A DNA stretch of 64,000 nt from NCBI GenBank assembly GCA_033807775.1, contig CM066315.1, positions 59,178,820-59,242,819 on the forward strand, read 5' to 3'. A program made the position numbers and the translations under genes. Every line of letters starts with the position of its first letter. Within the stretch, counting starts at the first letter, position 1. This DNA is from Saussurea involucrata. Lineage: Eukaryota; Streptophyta; Magnoliopsida; Asterales; Asteraceae. Shown here one piece after another: positions 44,301 to 55,653 of the stretch. The notes beneath the pieces are model-generated. The model saw only the letters and a program-made list of their open reading frames with translations. It had not been told where the DNA came from and ran no database searches.

Positions 44301-45130
44301 TGTTGGTTCCCGTTTTGTTTAAACAAGATTATCAAATCTTTTAGTTCAAGTTTAAGTTTGATGTGGAAGCGTATTTGAAGAACTAACAGATATGTTTGAT
44401 AGATTTAGAACACAATATAAATAAACAGTGAACAGGAAATAATATCTCAAAGTTTACTGAATATATATATATATCAAGAACAGATTTAAGAACAGTGAGT
44501 AAGCAAAGCTTTAAAACAGATATGACTCTTAAAGTGTATAAGCTATGTGTTCTTGTGATGTTTTTATCTCTTGATTCTCGATTTCGATTAGGAAGAACTC
44601 AACATGAGTCTTCCTTATATAATACTCTAAGGGGACCATAAAGCATAAGCTACTATTCAGAACGGACGGCATGAACAGTTGAACGGATGGCATGAATAGT
44701 TGAACGTGCTGTATTGCATTTAATGCCGCAGACGTCTATTATGTACTAAGCCCTATTGAGTCCACCCTGAGTTTGACATGTTGAAGTTGGACAGGGTACG
44801 TTGCCATGCAAGTTGATGAATAGGTCCAGGAACAGTAGCAAGATATTATAAATATCTTCCAAGTCTTTAGAGAGGACCGCAGAGGCTCTGTAAAGTGTTA
44901 CAGAGGTTCTGCGGTATGGTCCTTTGTAGATCAGTCTTTACCGGATTCCGAGTCTTTGGTCTTCTTTGCGCGTATGACAGAGCTTCTGTAGGACGTCTCT
45001 GTAGCTTCTGTAGCTTCTTGACCTTGATCTCTCGGTAAGTTCGGCAGAGCCTCTGTAAGAGGGTTTCTTCACTTGGCATATTTTTCACTACTTCTAAATA
45101 CTTCTACGTTTAGGAAGATTGAAGCTAACA
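44301..45130 (-). repeat. 5' LTR of Sirevirus S2
   Basis: The plus strand starts TGTTGGTTCC and ends GCTAACA (830 bp). CAGA-3-TCTG motifs are at 44880, 44901, 44978 and 45045. The outer boundary is inferred from TG..CA ends and the change of sequence; no second LTR is available to confirm it. Confidence 0.75.
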
Positions 45131-45763
45131 TTCTTTTTCGAGCTTGTCTTTTTCTAAAAATAAAACTTTCTCAAAGTCCGAAACTTGTTTTGAAAGTTTT
45201 ATACATTTCAGCTCAGTTAGTTCCTTTTCTTTAAGAACTTTCTTTGAAGAAGAAGACTCTATTTCATGTTCAGAAAGCTTCTTCTTCAATTCAACGTTTT
45301 CACTTTCCAACTTTGTTCTTTTCTCTTGAACTTTTTTTATTTGATCTTGTAGATATGAGTTCCCCTTCTCTCTCTCGATTTCTCTACTCTTCATATCAGC
45401 ATTTTCACTTTGAAGAGTTGTTACTTTCTCTTGAAGTTTCTTGATTTGATCGTGCAGACTTGAGTTGTCTTTCTTTGTTTCAAGACCTGCAATATATACT
45501 TCAAGATCAGTAATTCTTTTAGTAAGTTTAGCATTTGAATAAGAAATGTCTAAAATTTGTCTCTTTAGATCAACATTTTCTTCCTCCAATGCTTTATTTA
45601 AAACAGGAAATGAAGGATTTGAAGTATTAGGTTTAACAAAAGTTTGCTTCAAACCTTCACTACTGGATTTAACAATAGTTTGCTTCAAACTTTCATTATT
45701 AGATTTAAAAGAAATTTGTGGAGTTGGAGGTATTTCTGTTATAATATATTGCTTCAAAGCCAT
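45131..45763 (-). CDS. Coiled-coil ORF of element E (truncated)
   Basis: Starts at ATG 45763 (MALKQYIITEIPPTPQI); an upstream in-frame ATG at 45829 is less likely. After a Ser/Thr-rich 60-residue head ('NESLKQTIVKSSSEGLKQTFVK') comes a long predicted coiled coil with internal repeats ('DQIKKLQEKVTTLQSEN', 'DQIKKVQEKRTKLESEN'). It is cut at 45131 by the S2 LTR. Position just after the leader suggests a gag-type or accessory protein, but I recognise no family. Could also be a captured coiled-coil fragment. Confidence 0.45.
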
Positions 45764-45934
45764 TTCTCTCTTTGGAATTGCTAGATAATGATCGTTCAGA
45801 AAATCAAGCAGAAAGTGTATAAAATACACTATTGAAAAAATTTATATAATTTTTTTTGAAAAGCTCTTAAACACTATAGAAAAAATTTAGATATAAATTT
45901 TTTTCTCAAAATAGTTTTTTTTAAATCAACACGA

Positions 45935-46405
45935 ATTCGGATCTATAAGGGTGCGAAACCACAGAATTAGTATGCTGAAGGATCCAAAACCCTTGAATTC
46001 GGATGCTGAAGGGTTCGAAACCCCTGAATTCGGATGCTGAAGGGTTCGAAATCCCAAGAATTCGTATGCTGAAGGATTCGAAATCCCTGAATTCGGATGC
46101 AGAAGGATTCGAAATCCTTGAATTCGGATGCAGAAGGATTCGAAACCCCTGAATTCGGATGCTGAAGGGTTCGAAATCTCAAGAATTCGTATGTTGAAGG
46201 ATTCGAAATCCCTGAATTCGGATGCTGAAGGGTTCGAAATCCCAAGAATTCGAACCTAACAGGGTGCGAAACCACAGATTTCGGACTTAACAGGATCCGA
46301 AACCAACACTTGAACACTTCGAAAAACTTGAATGGTGCGAAATCCGTATGAATGATCCGAAACCCTCAAGAACAGTCCGAAACCCGTATGAACAATCCGA
46401 AACCT
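45935..46405. repeat. Tandem array, 31-32 bp period, with TTCGAA-centred near-palindromes
   Basis: GAATTC starts at 45995, 46026, 46058, 46089, 46120, 46151, 46183, 46214 and 46246. Each unit also carries GGGTTCGAAACCC or AGGATTCGAAATCC, which fits a pol III B-box pattern. More degenerate units reach about 46405. A 116-codon ORF through it is a repeat artefact. Confidence 0.88.
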
Positions 46406-46862
46406 TCACTTAACCCCAAAAACCACTGATTCACCCATAACTTTCTCAATTCTTGATCAATTGTTATGAAATTTGCACAGATTTGTTCGAAATCAATTGT
46501 CGCACACTTTTCTAGTTAATCACAAATCTTAATTCGACCAATTTAATCTAATTTTGATCCAAAATCAGTAAAATAGGGTTTTCGAACAAATATGATGAAA
46601 AATGATCAATTCGATGATTTTTGAGTAGAAATTGGTAATAATCCGAGAATTAAAGATGATAAGGGATTAAATCCGAGTGCTATGATGCCAAGAATCGATC
46701 AAAAAGATCAAAAATGATGAAGATGATGAAACTCAGATGAACAGTAATCAACGAAGGGTTCGAAATCTTCGATGAACAGTAATCTATGAAGGATCCGAAA
46801 TCTTCAGCTTTAGTGTAAAAAATCATCAATTTGGTCTTTGATCTGCTTGAATTTTCTATTTA

Positions 46863-46874
46863 GCTATGATACCA
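46863..46874 (-). other. Primer-binding-site-like sequence of element E
   Basis: Minus-strand TGGTATCATAGC, one base different from the initiator-Met form, two bases from the LTR. Confidence 0.65.
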
Positions 46875-46876
46875 AA

Positions 46877-47120
46877 TGATAAACCCAGAATCTAGCAAGT
46901 AATCAAGAACAATGTAGAGAGAATCTAGAGAGCAACTAAGTCATCCATGTATTGATCAATGAGTACAAATGACACAATGCTTAAGGTGTTGTGGATTGTT
47001 ATCTAACTAATGAACTATACAAGCCTATTTATACCCATAACATACAAGGTATAAAGGCATTATGAACTAATACAGTACATTGACTTTACAGTAAATCTTG
47101 AATACAATAATGCTCTAACA
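46877..47120 (-). repeat. 5' LTR of element E
   Basis: 244 bp, TG..CA ends, with a minus-strand TATA-like TATAAATAG near 47027-47035. The right boundary is set by the sharp return to LARD LTR sequence at 47121. Confidence 0.7.
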
Positions 47121-48266
47121 GACTGTGTTGCATTGGATCCATAGGCAAGTGAGTCAGTCTTTATTTGATGGTCTATCTCTTTGTGCATGAGGGGTAGACT
47201 ATGGGAACGCATGGGAATATGCGTTAGGCCGTGGGGTTACTAGCGAGTATGACTGTCACAGGGTGCTGGAAGGCTGGTATCAGCGGGCATGCCTGTGCGG
47301 GACGCGGGAGTCCTAGAGATGTAACTCGTCTAAACTGGATAGGCAATATGGTCCCCGGTAAGTCCTTGAGGTGTAACTCTACGGTGTATGCAATAAAGGC
47401 AATCTATTTATGGCTTGAGGTTGTGATGTCTTTATTGCATGGGAACTAAGTTCGGGACTTGAGGTGTAATCCAGTAGCATCACGAGTGACTTAACTTTGT
47501 AAGCCCGTCACTTTCGATGGAATCGGGTATCCCCCGTCACCGAAAGGTGTTGTTCTTGGGTAGTATTTTTATCCATATTTTCGGTGACGCTCTTTATTTA
47601 TATATGAAATGTCTTCATGGTTTATTGGCAAAGTTCTATGCCTCATCCTATTTGGATGTTTTAAATATTGAAGTTTTGTCCAAATTTATATTCATTGGGA
47701 CATTTAATGTCAAATACGTTTTGAGTGAGTTAGATTGGAATTCATTTTAGAAAAACGCTTTATACATTTTTGGGAACTTTTCTCATAAATTTTGTGTGCG
47801 TTGGAAAATTAGTCGTTTACATCCTTTCATAAAACTCTTTTGGAAATCATGATTTATGTCACAAACTTTCTTTCTACAAATTATATAAATCATGTTCTAA
47901 ACTCTTGAACTCACTAGGCGTTAGCCTAACCTTTTTATTTGTCGGCATGTGCAACAGGTTTCAGATTGGGAGTAGGTTTAGTGACACGTGGGAAAGATCG
48001 TGTGCTAGTATCGTGCTCGAGAGGTGAATAATTCAAGTGAAGTCTTCCGCATTCATCTTTGGGATTAGCAACTTATACTTGGATTAAGTAACACCCGATG
48101 TGGTTTTAGTTTTTATAGTAATATTTTGGACTATATAATGTTGAGATTGATTATAGATTTTTATTCGAGGTATTTCACCTATTGTATTATAGGAATAAAT
48201 CCTATTGTCTCGGATGTAATATCGAAATTTTAATTAGTTGCTCTTTCCAAATTTGAGGGTGTTACA
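47121..48266 (+). repeat. 5' LTR of D, left part lost to element E
   Basis: Matches 53557-54701 with few differences. Ends GAGGGTGTTACA. Confidence 0.88.
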
Positions 48267-48269
48267 AGT

Positions 48270-48281
48270 TGGTATCAGAGC
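48270..48281 (+). other. Primer-binding site, initiator-Met tRNA (D)
   Basis: TGGTATCAGAGC, three bases after the LTR. Confidence 0.9.
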
Positions 48282-51200
48282 ATAAGTTTGAGAGATTTAG
48301 GTGTTGATTCTGGATACCTAGACTCAAACTTGTGTTTGTTTAAGTAAAAGAGAGTGAAATTCACCTTTAGGCGCTTTTAAGATAGGATGTTTTGAAGTTG
48401 ATGGAACTGTTATAAACGAGAATCACGTCGAGAGTAGGAAGGATAATCATGTACGGTGCGTTCATAGTGACACCTGGCCAGTGTCATGGTGAACCTACTA
48501 GTACATATGCATACTTGAATTACTTTCATGTGATGATCGTTGGGGTAGTGGAGAAGTTTCTAAGCTATTAGTCGTTGGAATAGATGGACGATTCTAGTAT
48601 TAGTCACTTGGAGTGACGATAAGCATGATATTTGCTTTAAGTAGACCGTTTCGGGTCAAGATTGATGGTTGGAATAGAACCATAGGCTTATTGAGCCGAC
48701 TTTGATTTGAGGAAAAACCGTAAGGTCATTGATGTAATTCCCAACTCACCTTAAGAGGATAAAGTATCCGGATGACAATAGTGGACCGGAGGGATTTGGA
48801 GGAGTATGAGTTGAGACGTTGAATGCCGACTAAGTCATGCACAAAATTTATTTTGGAAATAAATTACATCAACTGTTTCTTGTGTTTCAAATCCTTATAT
48901 GGATTGTGTTACAAATTTTGGAAAATGTTTAGCACACACAAGATTTTAAATCATGGTTTTGAACGTGCATGAAACCGTTTTATTACGGGAGTTGCAAACT
49001 CCGCCGGGATTTGTTTTGCCTTATTTCATTGTTGTTCAACATTTGTTTTGGATGTAATGACAATCGTATTTTTATGATGTTTGAGATGTTGGGAAATAAC
49101 TACGGCTTGTGACTTTAACATTGGATCTCCTCCACATATGTTAGAGTTTGGACGGAAAGTTATCTTCCATGATGTCTGTGTAAAACTATTTTGGGGAATT
49201 TGTTTAATGTGAGTTGTTAAACAATGTTGTTTATGTGGTATTACCATAGAAGAGATTTTGGAATTTGGCATTTTAGCCATGATTTTGCTTAATGCACTTT
49301 GACTTTGGGAGCACAATGCTTGGTGCTATTTTGTTGACTTGTAGTCATTGGGTTCATTGAAATTCATGGAGTTTTGTTGTACGACGCTTTGGGTTGTGTG
49401 GGTACAATTTTACAATGTGCATACTCTATTTAATTATGTGGAAATTTATGAGCTAAGTTGGGCATTTGGTCCCACTCGAGTTTTGTTAAGAAAAGTTAAT
49501 TTTATGCCATAAGGCGACTAAGAAGGGATGAGTTTGGAACTCTAGTGTCGCGTAACTTTTCTTTTAAAAGTTTGTGTTATTAAGTATTTCGTTGCAAATA
49601 GTTCAATGTATGGATTGATTTATACGTGACTTAAGTGATGCATGAAAGAACGTTTTTGGCGACATTTCATAATAATTTGCTTGGTGCACCTTCGGTCAGT
49701 TAAATGTTTTATTATCATTTTCATGTAAATGCGTTATATCGACTTAGGGGTATGCATGGCTTGGCAACTTTTGGTTCTCGACACTTTGATAAACGAGTCG
49801 TGCATGAAAATGCTTTATTAACTCATTATATAAATGATGGCCATTTGGTCAAAAGGAGGTTTTGGTGTTGTGGAAATCATGCATAGTTTGCAATATTTTA
49901 CCTTTTGAAAACACAAAGGTGGGAGTCGTTGACATTTGGTCAACTTTGATTCGAAGAACGTTTTGGAAAATTGTAAACCTTTGGTTATAAAGAAATAGAT
50001 ATTTTGGATATTTTAACAGGTAAACTTTTAAACATCAACGTTTTAACGTTCTATGATTCTAGTACGAAACTTTGAGCAAAAATGCTTCGTTAAGAAGATT
50101 TTAGAAAAGTGTTTGTATAAACTATGGTGCGTGTAATTTCTTATGTTTTGAACATTGATGCGCATCGTTGGTGTATTTTGAGAGTTGACAATAGGTTTGA
50201 AATTTTTTTGTGTCAACCATTTATAAGCATTTATTTTCTCTTATGTTTTTAGAAAACACATTGTTGTGTGCAAGCTTTGCCTGAAACTTTTTGCTCGGGT
50301 GTCACTATATGACTAGTTGGAGAAACTTGGGAAATTGATTTAAGGAGTTTTATCTTTTGAAATCTTGGTGTGAGTAATTGGTGCATGTTATTTCATTACA
50401 AGGAAATGTTACAAGCTTGCATGTCTACCCTAATTTGAAAATTTCTCATGATGTTTTAGTCGATAATTTCAAATGATGGAAACGTATTGGTTTTGTCTTA
50501 AATAAGGAACTTGCACAAGTTGTTTTGTGTTTTGATTGAGGTGTAATTATGAATCGTTTCCTTGTTTTGTATAATAAACTTGACGCGCGCAAATTTTGAT
50601 TGGTAAATCTTGTTCCATGCCATTTTATGGTTAGAAGGAAAATTTCGGAGTCAAATGTCGTTGGACTTCTTTTGAAATACGTGCACACCTTTTGTTGCAC
50701 CCTGTTTAAAGTCGAGTAGTTACTTTACGTGCATGTCATGAGTCAATCCATACTAGAACCGTGGCGGTTCATTTTAAAGAAAATTGTTTATTGCGCTTTT
50801 GCGTTTTGTAGATGATCTGAACTGTAATGAAATAATTTTCAACGTGATTTTCATATGTGGGACGAGCGTGTCCATTTTTGCGTAACTACCGAATTGATAA
50901 TAGTAGTTTTATGCGTACGTTTAAATTTGATATGAAATATTTATGTTGAAAGTTTCTATGAAAAGTTTTGTGAATGGCATATTTGTTAAATAACGCACTT
51001 GAAAACCTTGAACTCGTTAGGACCATGGAAAGGGTAAATAACCCAGTTAAGAGTGAGTGTGTGTGGCACTCCGACGGTGGAAGGTTGGGTATTTCACGCG
51101 TGATAGTACTGTAGGCCGAATAGTATCGGTTAAGGGGATGATGCCCTTTGTACTTAAGGGAATAAATTCGCGGTAACCTATGTTGAGGTAGGTGGTACAT

Positions 51201-51850
51201 TTAGGTGTCGACTTTTGGGCTTGAGGCCAAGCACCTAGGTGTAATCATGGGTTTGTAGTCCGATTTGTTTTAAAAGAATGATGGTAATAGTAGTAGCAAT
51301 CTTAAGATACTTTATGTGATAAGAGGATTTAGGGAAATGACTTTCCTTGTGCGGTAAGAGAAACTGTCGACTCGGTAAGTGTTAATTGGACACATTCTTG
51401 AGATTGTGTAACTGATGGGTCAGTGATGACCGTTCGTGTTAAAATTGGTGGAATCCGCTGAGAGTAAATGCTAGTTCATTAGCGGGATTAGTTGGGGAAT
51501 TCTGAAGCTTGGGTTGATGTTGGTAGTGATTGAACGTCGGGTTGGTTTGGAGAGAAAATTTAAGAACGTGTAAATGTGGTATGATTGGGAAGCATGGAAC
51601 ATCCTAAGGTTGGGAGACAACCAAAGTTGTCTGACTAAGAGTTATTCCAGCGGTTGGGGTGTTCTCCTGGAGATAAGTACAGTGTACTTGAATGGGCTTT
51701 GTTTGTAAGAATTTGTTCGAGGACTTGTCTTAATAGACTGTATAATGGAAATTTAGATTCCAGTCAAGAGTTGATGGATCATGGTCAGCGTTGAGTCGGC
51801 TAGCCTTTGGTTGTAAAGGATTTTAGATTTCGAGGACGAAATCATCCTAA
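48282..51850 (+). other. Non-coding interior of D
   Basis: Short ORFs only (up to 104 codons, mostly antisense), with no gag or pol similarity I can see. The 3' end carries 'TTTCGAGGACGAAATC', a sequence I associate with the end of chromovirus pol regions, suggesting descent from a Tekay/Del-type parent. Confidence 0.65.
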
Positions 51851-51862
51851 GGTTGGGAGGAT
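51851..51862 (+). other. Polypurine tract of D
   Basis: GGTTGGGAGGAT directly before the 3' LTR start TGTAACACCCG. Confidence 0.8.
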
Positions 51863-54701
51863 TGTAACACCCGTAATTTTCGGATAAGCATAATTTCGAA
51901 TCAGTGAGAAACCGGTCTTTTAAGAAAAATATGAAAGGTAATATTTTGGGTTAAATCTTAGATATTATGGTCTTGTTGGATGAGGAATGCGTATACGAGT
52001 CTAACGGTTCTTTCCGGAGCGAAAACGGAGCTATAACGAAGAAGTTATGGCCAAAACAGTTACGGTACACCTTGTGCGACTATGACCAGCGACTATGACC
52101 GTGTCAATGTCGCGTGTCATTGTCGCGCCAAGGGTACAGCCTACGGTACGCCTTGTACGACTATGACCAGCGACTATGACCGTATCATTGTCGCGTGTCA
52201 TTGTCGCGGTCGGGTACCTGGTTGCTGTCAAATACGAAATTCACACCCCAAACTTCATTTCTTCATATCTCTCTCGTTTCACCTCCGATTTTGGCGATTC
52301 AAGTTGCAATGGTTCCGATTTTGAGAGCCCTTCAAGGATCTAGAAATAGTTTTGAAGTTCATAGGAAGATTCAAGGGTGTTTGGTGGTGGTAAGTCTCTC
52401 AAATCTCTTCCCTTTCTCTCCCAAATCGTTTTCCCTTCCTCCCTCACGAACCCTAACTGATTTTGTGACTTTTTCTTGGAGATTAATGTGTTCCTTATCC
52501 ACTTTATGCTAGTGATTTCATTTATTGATGCAAGAGCAAGTTTCATCCACAACACTAGAGATTTTTGGGGTTTTCGAGGTTTTCATCAAAACCTAAGTGG
52601 TGAGTTCATCCTCCTAGCTTCTATACTTTTATATGAGTTATAAATGTTCCATTGATGATCTCCTAGTGTTTTCTTTCTCCAATTTCGGTTTGGATGATTT
52701 TGGAGAAGTTAGGTTAATATTGGGGTTTTTGGTCAAAATGGAGATTTTGATATAAGATTGTTGGGGAATGGTTTTAAAGTGTTGAATATGAATATTATGG
52801 TTGGAAGTTATGAATTTAGGTTTTTGGAGGTTTTGGCTTGAGGATGCAAACTTCGTCAATGGAGCTTACGTTTGGAGAAATTCTAGATTTAGCCTAAATC
52901 TAGCAAGGTGAGTTCTAGTTACTTTGCGAAAACTTTGTACATGCCAAAATGAGTATTTTCCAAATATTTGTGTGTTTTACTTGAAAATATCAATGGATGA
53001 ATTATTTGGTTAGTTTAACTTTTTGGAAATATTTATCTTCATAAATGTGTAAAACACCCATATTTGGGGCTTTTGGTTATTTGGATGGTTAGAAATCATA
53101 ATATGTCTTTAAAAGATTAATTGCTCAAAATGATGTCTGTTTGATGATTTAATCATTTTAGTGTAATTGATTTTATAAACCATTTGGGAAATACATGATT
53201 TAGTGTCAAGAGTTATTTTGAGAATTATAAGGGTATGAGTTCTTTGGGAAACCCTTTTTGTTTAAACCGTGTCGAGTTTTGGAGTTAAGGATGATTTGGG
53301 GGTACTTGTTTACCTAAACAATGTTTAAACACATTTTATGCAATGATGACCGTTATTGATGGGTCTAGCGAGTTTGGAGCATTTTGCTCGAGTTTGTCTT
53401 TGAGAAAGTTTGGGGACATTTGTCCGGTTTTAAATGGCTCAATGTGGAGTCTTATTTATGGTTTGCATTTATTGCAACTTGATGCATTTTATTGCTCATT
53501 ATTGATATTTACATGCTTGGGTGCTTCTGTCATTTCGGGTTGAGCATGTTTTGGTAGACTGTGTTGCATTGGATCCATAGGCAAGTGAGTCAGTCTTTAT
53601 TTGATGGTCTATCTCTTTGTGCATGAGGGGTGGACTATGGGAACGCATGGGAATATGCGTCAGGCCGTGGGGCCACTAGCGAGTATGACTGTCACAGGGT
53701 GCTGGAAGGCTGGTATCAGCGGGCATGCGTGTACGGGACGCGGGAGTCCTAGAGATGTAACTCTTCTAAACTGGATAGGCAATATGGTCCCCTGTAAGTC
53801 CTTGAGGTGTAACTCTACGGGGTATGCAATAAATGCAATCTATTTATGGCTTGAGGTTGTGATGTCTTTATGGCATGGGAACTAAGGTCGGGACTTGAGG
53901 TGTAATCCAGTAACATCACGAGTGACTTAACTTTGTGTGCCCGTCACTTTCGATGGAATCGGGTATCCCCCGTCACCGAAAGGTGTTGTTCTTGGGTAGT
54001 ATTTTTATCCATATTTTCGGTGACGCTCTTTATTTATATATGAAATGTCTTCATGGTTTATTGGCAAAGTTCTATGCCTCATCCTATTTGGATGTTTTAA
54101 ATATTGGAGTTTTGTCCAAATTTATATTCATTGGGACATTTAATGTCAAATACGTTTTGAGTGAGTTAGATTGGAATTCATTTTAGAAAAACTCTTTATA
54201 CATTTTTGGGAACTTTTCTCATAAATTTTGTGTGCGTTGGAAAATTAGTCGTTTACATCCTTTCATAAAACTCTTTTGGAAATCATGATTTATGTCACAA
54301 ACTTTCTTTCTACAAATTATATAAATCATGTTCTAAACTCTTGAACTCACTAGGCGTTACCCTAACCTTTTTATTTGTCGGCATGTGCAACAGGTTTCAG
54401 ATTGGGAGTAGGTCTAGTGACACGTTGGAAAGATCGTGTGCTAGTATCGTGCTCGAGAGGTGAATAATTTAAGTGAAGTTTCCGCATTCATCTTTGGGAT
54501 TAGCGTCTTATACTTGGATTAAGTAACACCCGATGTGGTTTTAGTTTTTATAGTAATATTTTGGACTATATAATGTTGAGATTGATTATAGATTTTTATT
54601 CGAGGTATTTCACCTATTGTATTATAGGAATAAATCCTATTGTCTCGGATGTAATATCGAAATTTTAATTAGTTGCTCTGTCCAAATTTGAGGGTGTTAC
54701 A
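51863..54701 (+). repeat. 3' LTR of D, 2839 bp
   Basis: TGTAACACCC..GGGTGTTACA. It contains a near-tandem pair of about 81 bp at 52065-52212 rich in GCGACTATGAC and its inverted counterpart GTCATTGTCGC. It ends in the B gag at 54702. Confidence 0.88.
52065..52212. repeat. Duplicated GCGAC/GTCGC inverted-word block in the D LTR
   Basis: Two units offset by about 81 bp, each with two GCGACTATGAC-type words followed by two inverted GTCAATGTCGC-type words. Confidence 0.8.
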
Positions 54702-55653
54702 AAACCCCCAGTTCGGGATAGTTCCTCCTCAGCATATAAGGCCACCACCCATGCAGAATGGATCACAGCCATTTCAGAATAGGTCGCAGCCATTTCAGAA
54801 TGGGTCGCAGCCGTTTCAGAATGGATCGCAGCCATATTTTGTCCCTTTCAACGGGGACGCCAATGGCTCGTCGCATGGCAATGGCACCAGTTCAGGAGTC
54901 AATCCGCAGACAGGTATGCATCCTGATCCTAATGATCTCGTCACCCAGCGACTGAAGCTGCTAGAAGATCAGAACGAGCGTGTCCTATCTTTGCTCGCCA
55001 AGCTGCCTGGGGCAGCTGTGCCCGTCGACGTCGAGCCTCGATCAGGATTTCAGGCGTCACCTTTCATCGACGAGATCGCGACTGTCGAGGTCCCAAAGAA
55101 ATACAACGTCCCCACCTTCACGCCCAAATATTCGGGAGTGACCGAACCAACAGAGCACGTCGCGCAATATAAGCAGCTCATGTGGACGATCTCAATCCCG
55201 CATATGTATCAGGAGGTCTGTATGTGCAAGATCTTCGGCGTGACTCTCACTGGTCCTGCCCTCCAATGGTTGATCAATCTCAAACCCAAGTCCATCGGGT
55301 CGTTCGCCGAGTTGGTCAACCAATTCTCTCAGCAATTCGCCAGCAGTCGCAAGATGGAGAAGTAGACCAGTGATCTGTATTATGTCGTGCAGAAGACCAA
55401 TGAGTCTATTCGAAGTTATTTCAATAGATTCAATGCGGAGATGATCAGTGTTCGTAATTGTGACGTCAAGACCGCAATCGAAGCTTATAAGCGTGGTCTG
55501 GACGACAGTTCGGGCTTATACACTGATCTGGCCAAGTATCCCCCAGAAAATTTCGAAGACGTTCGAGCTCGAACCCTAGCGTATATGAGGGTAGAAGACG
55601 ACGCTGCCTTTCGTCGCAAGCATACCGACGACAAGAGGTCGTTGGGTGTGAAG
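54702..55653 (+). pseudogene. gag: Gag N-terminal part of Tat element B
   Basis: Begins inside gag after the D insertion: a Gln/Asn/Gly/Ser-Pro-Phe repeat tract (QPFQNGS), a coiled segment 'LKLLEDQNERVLSLLAKLPG', then the retrotransposon gag domain ('KYNVPTFTPKYSGVTEPTEHVAQYKQLM', 'TGPALQWLINLKPKSIGSF', 'IRSYFNRFNAEMISVRNCD'). A TAG at 55363-55365 replaces the CAG present in element C, a C-to-T change at a CHG site. The frame continues open to the junction with C at about 55653, where about 36 bp of gag are also lost. Confidence 0.85.

Larger units (their letters stand above)
32341..45130 (-). mobile_element. Sirevirus-type Ty1/copia element with late ORF (S2), 3' end truncated
   Basis: Minus-strand order: 5' LTR (44301-45130), initiator-Met primer site, gag with two zinc knuckles, extended gag C-terminal region, protease, integrase, RT-RNaseH, a spacer with several GGGGGAG tracts, then a late ORF with promoter-like upstream DNA. 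The 3' LTR is missing: the element stops at 32340 against a foldback copy. It is interrupted by a solo LTR at 32807-34875. Coding lesions are few (homopolymer frameshifts, one or two stops). Confidence 0.85.
45131..47120 (-). mobile_element. 5' part of a minus-strand LTR element (E) with a short LTR
   Basis: LTR 46877-47120 (244 bp; TGATAAACCC..CTAACA), a primer-site-like TGGTATCATAGC next to it, a 1-kb leader with a tandem array, then a coiled-coil ORF. The left part is cut by S2. It was inserted into the 5' LTR of the LARD-like element, as shown by the intact sequence at 53557. Confidence 0.65.
47121..54701 (+). mobile_element. LARD-like element (D): long LTRs, non-coding interior
   Basis: 5' LTR remnant 47121-48266, initiator-Met primer site, 3.58 kb interior without any credible ORF, polypurine tract, and a full 3' LTR 51863-54701. 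The shared LTR part is nearly identical. Long LTRs and a conserved-length non-coding interior are the definition of large retrotransposon derivatives. Inserted in the gag of Tat element B. Confidence 0.8.

Noticed and set aside
45967..46317. 116-codon ORF in the element E leader
   Set aside because: It reads through the 31-32-bp tandem array; the protein is just the repeat translated.
48282..51850. Short antisense ORFs in the LARD interior
   Set aside because: All under 105 codons, without motifs or shared reading frame.
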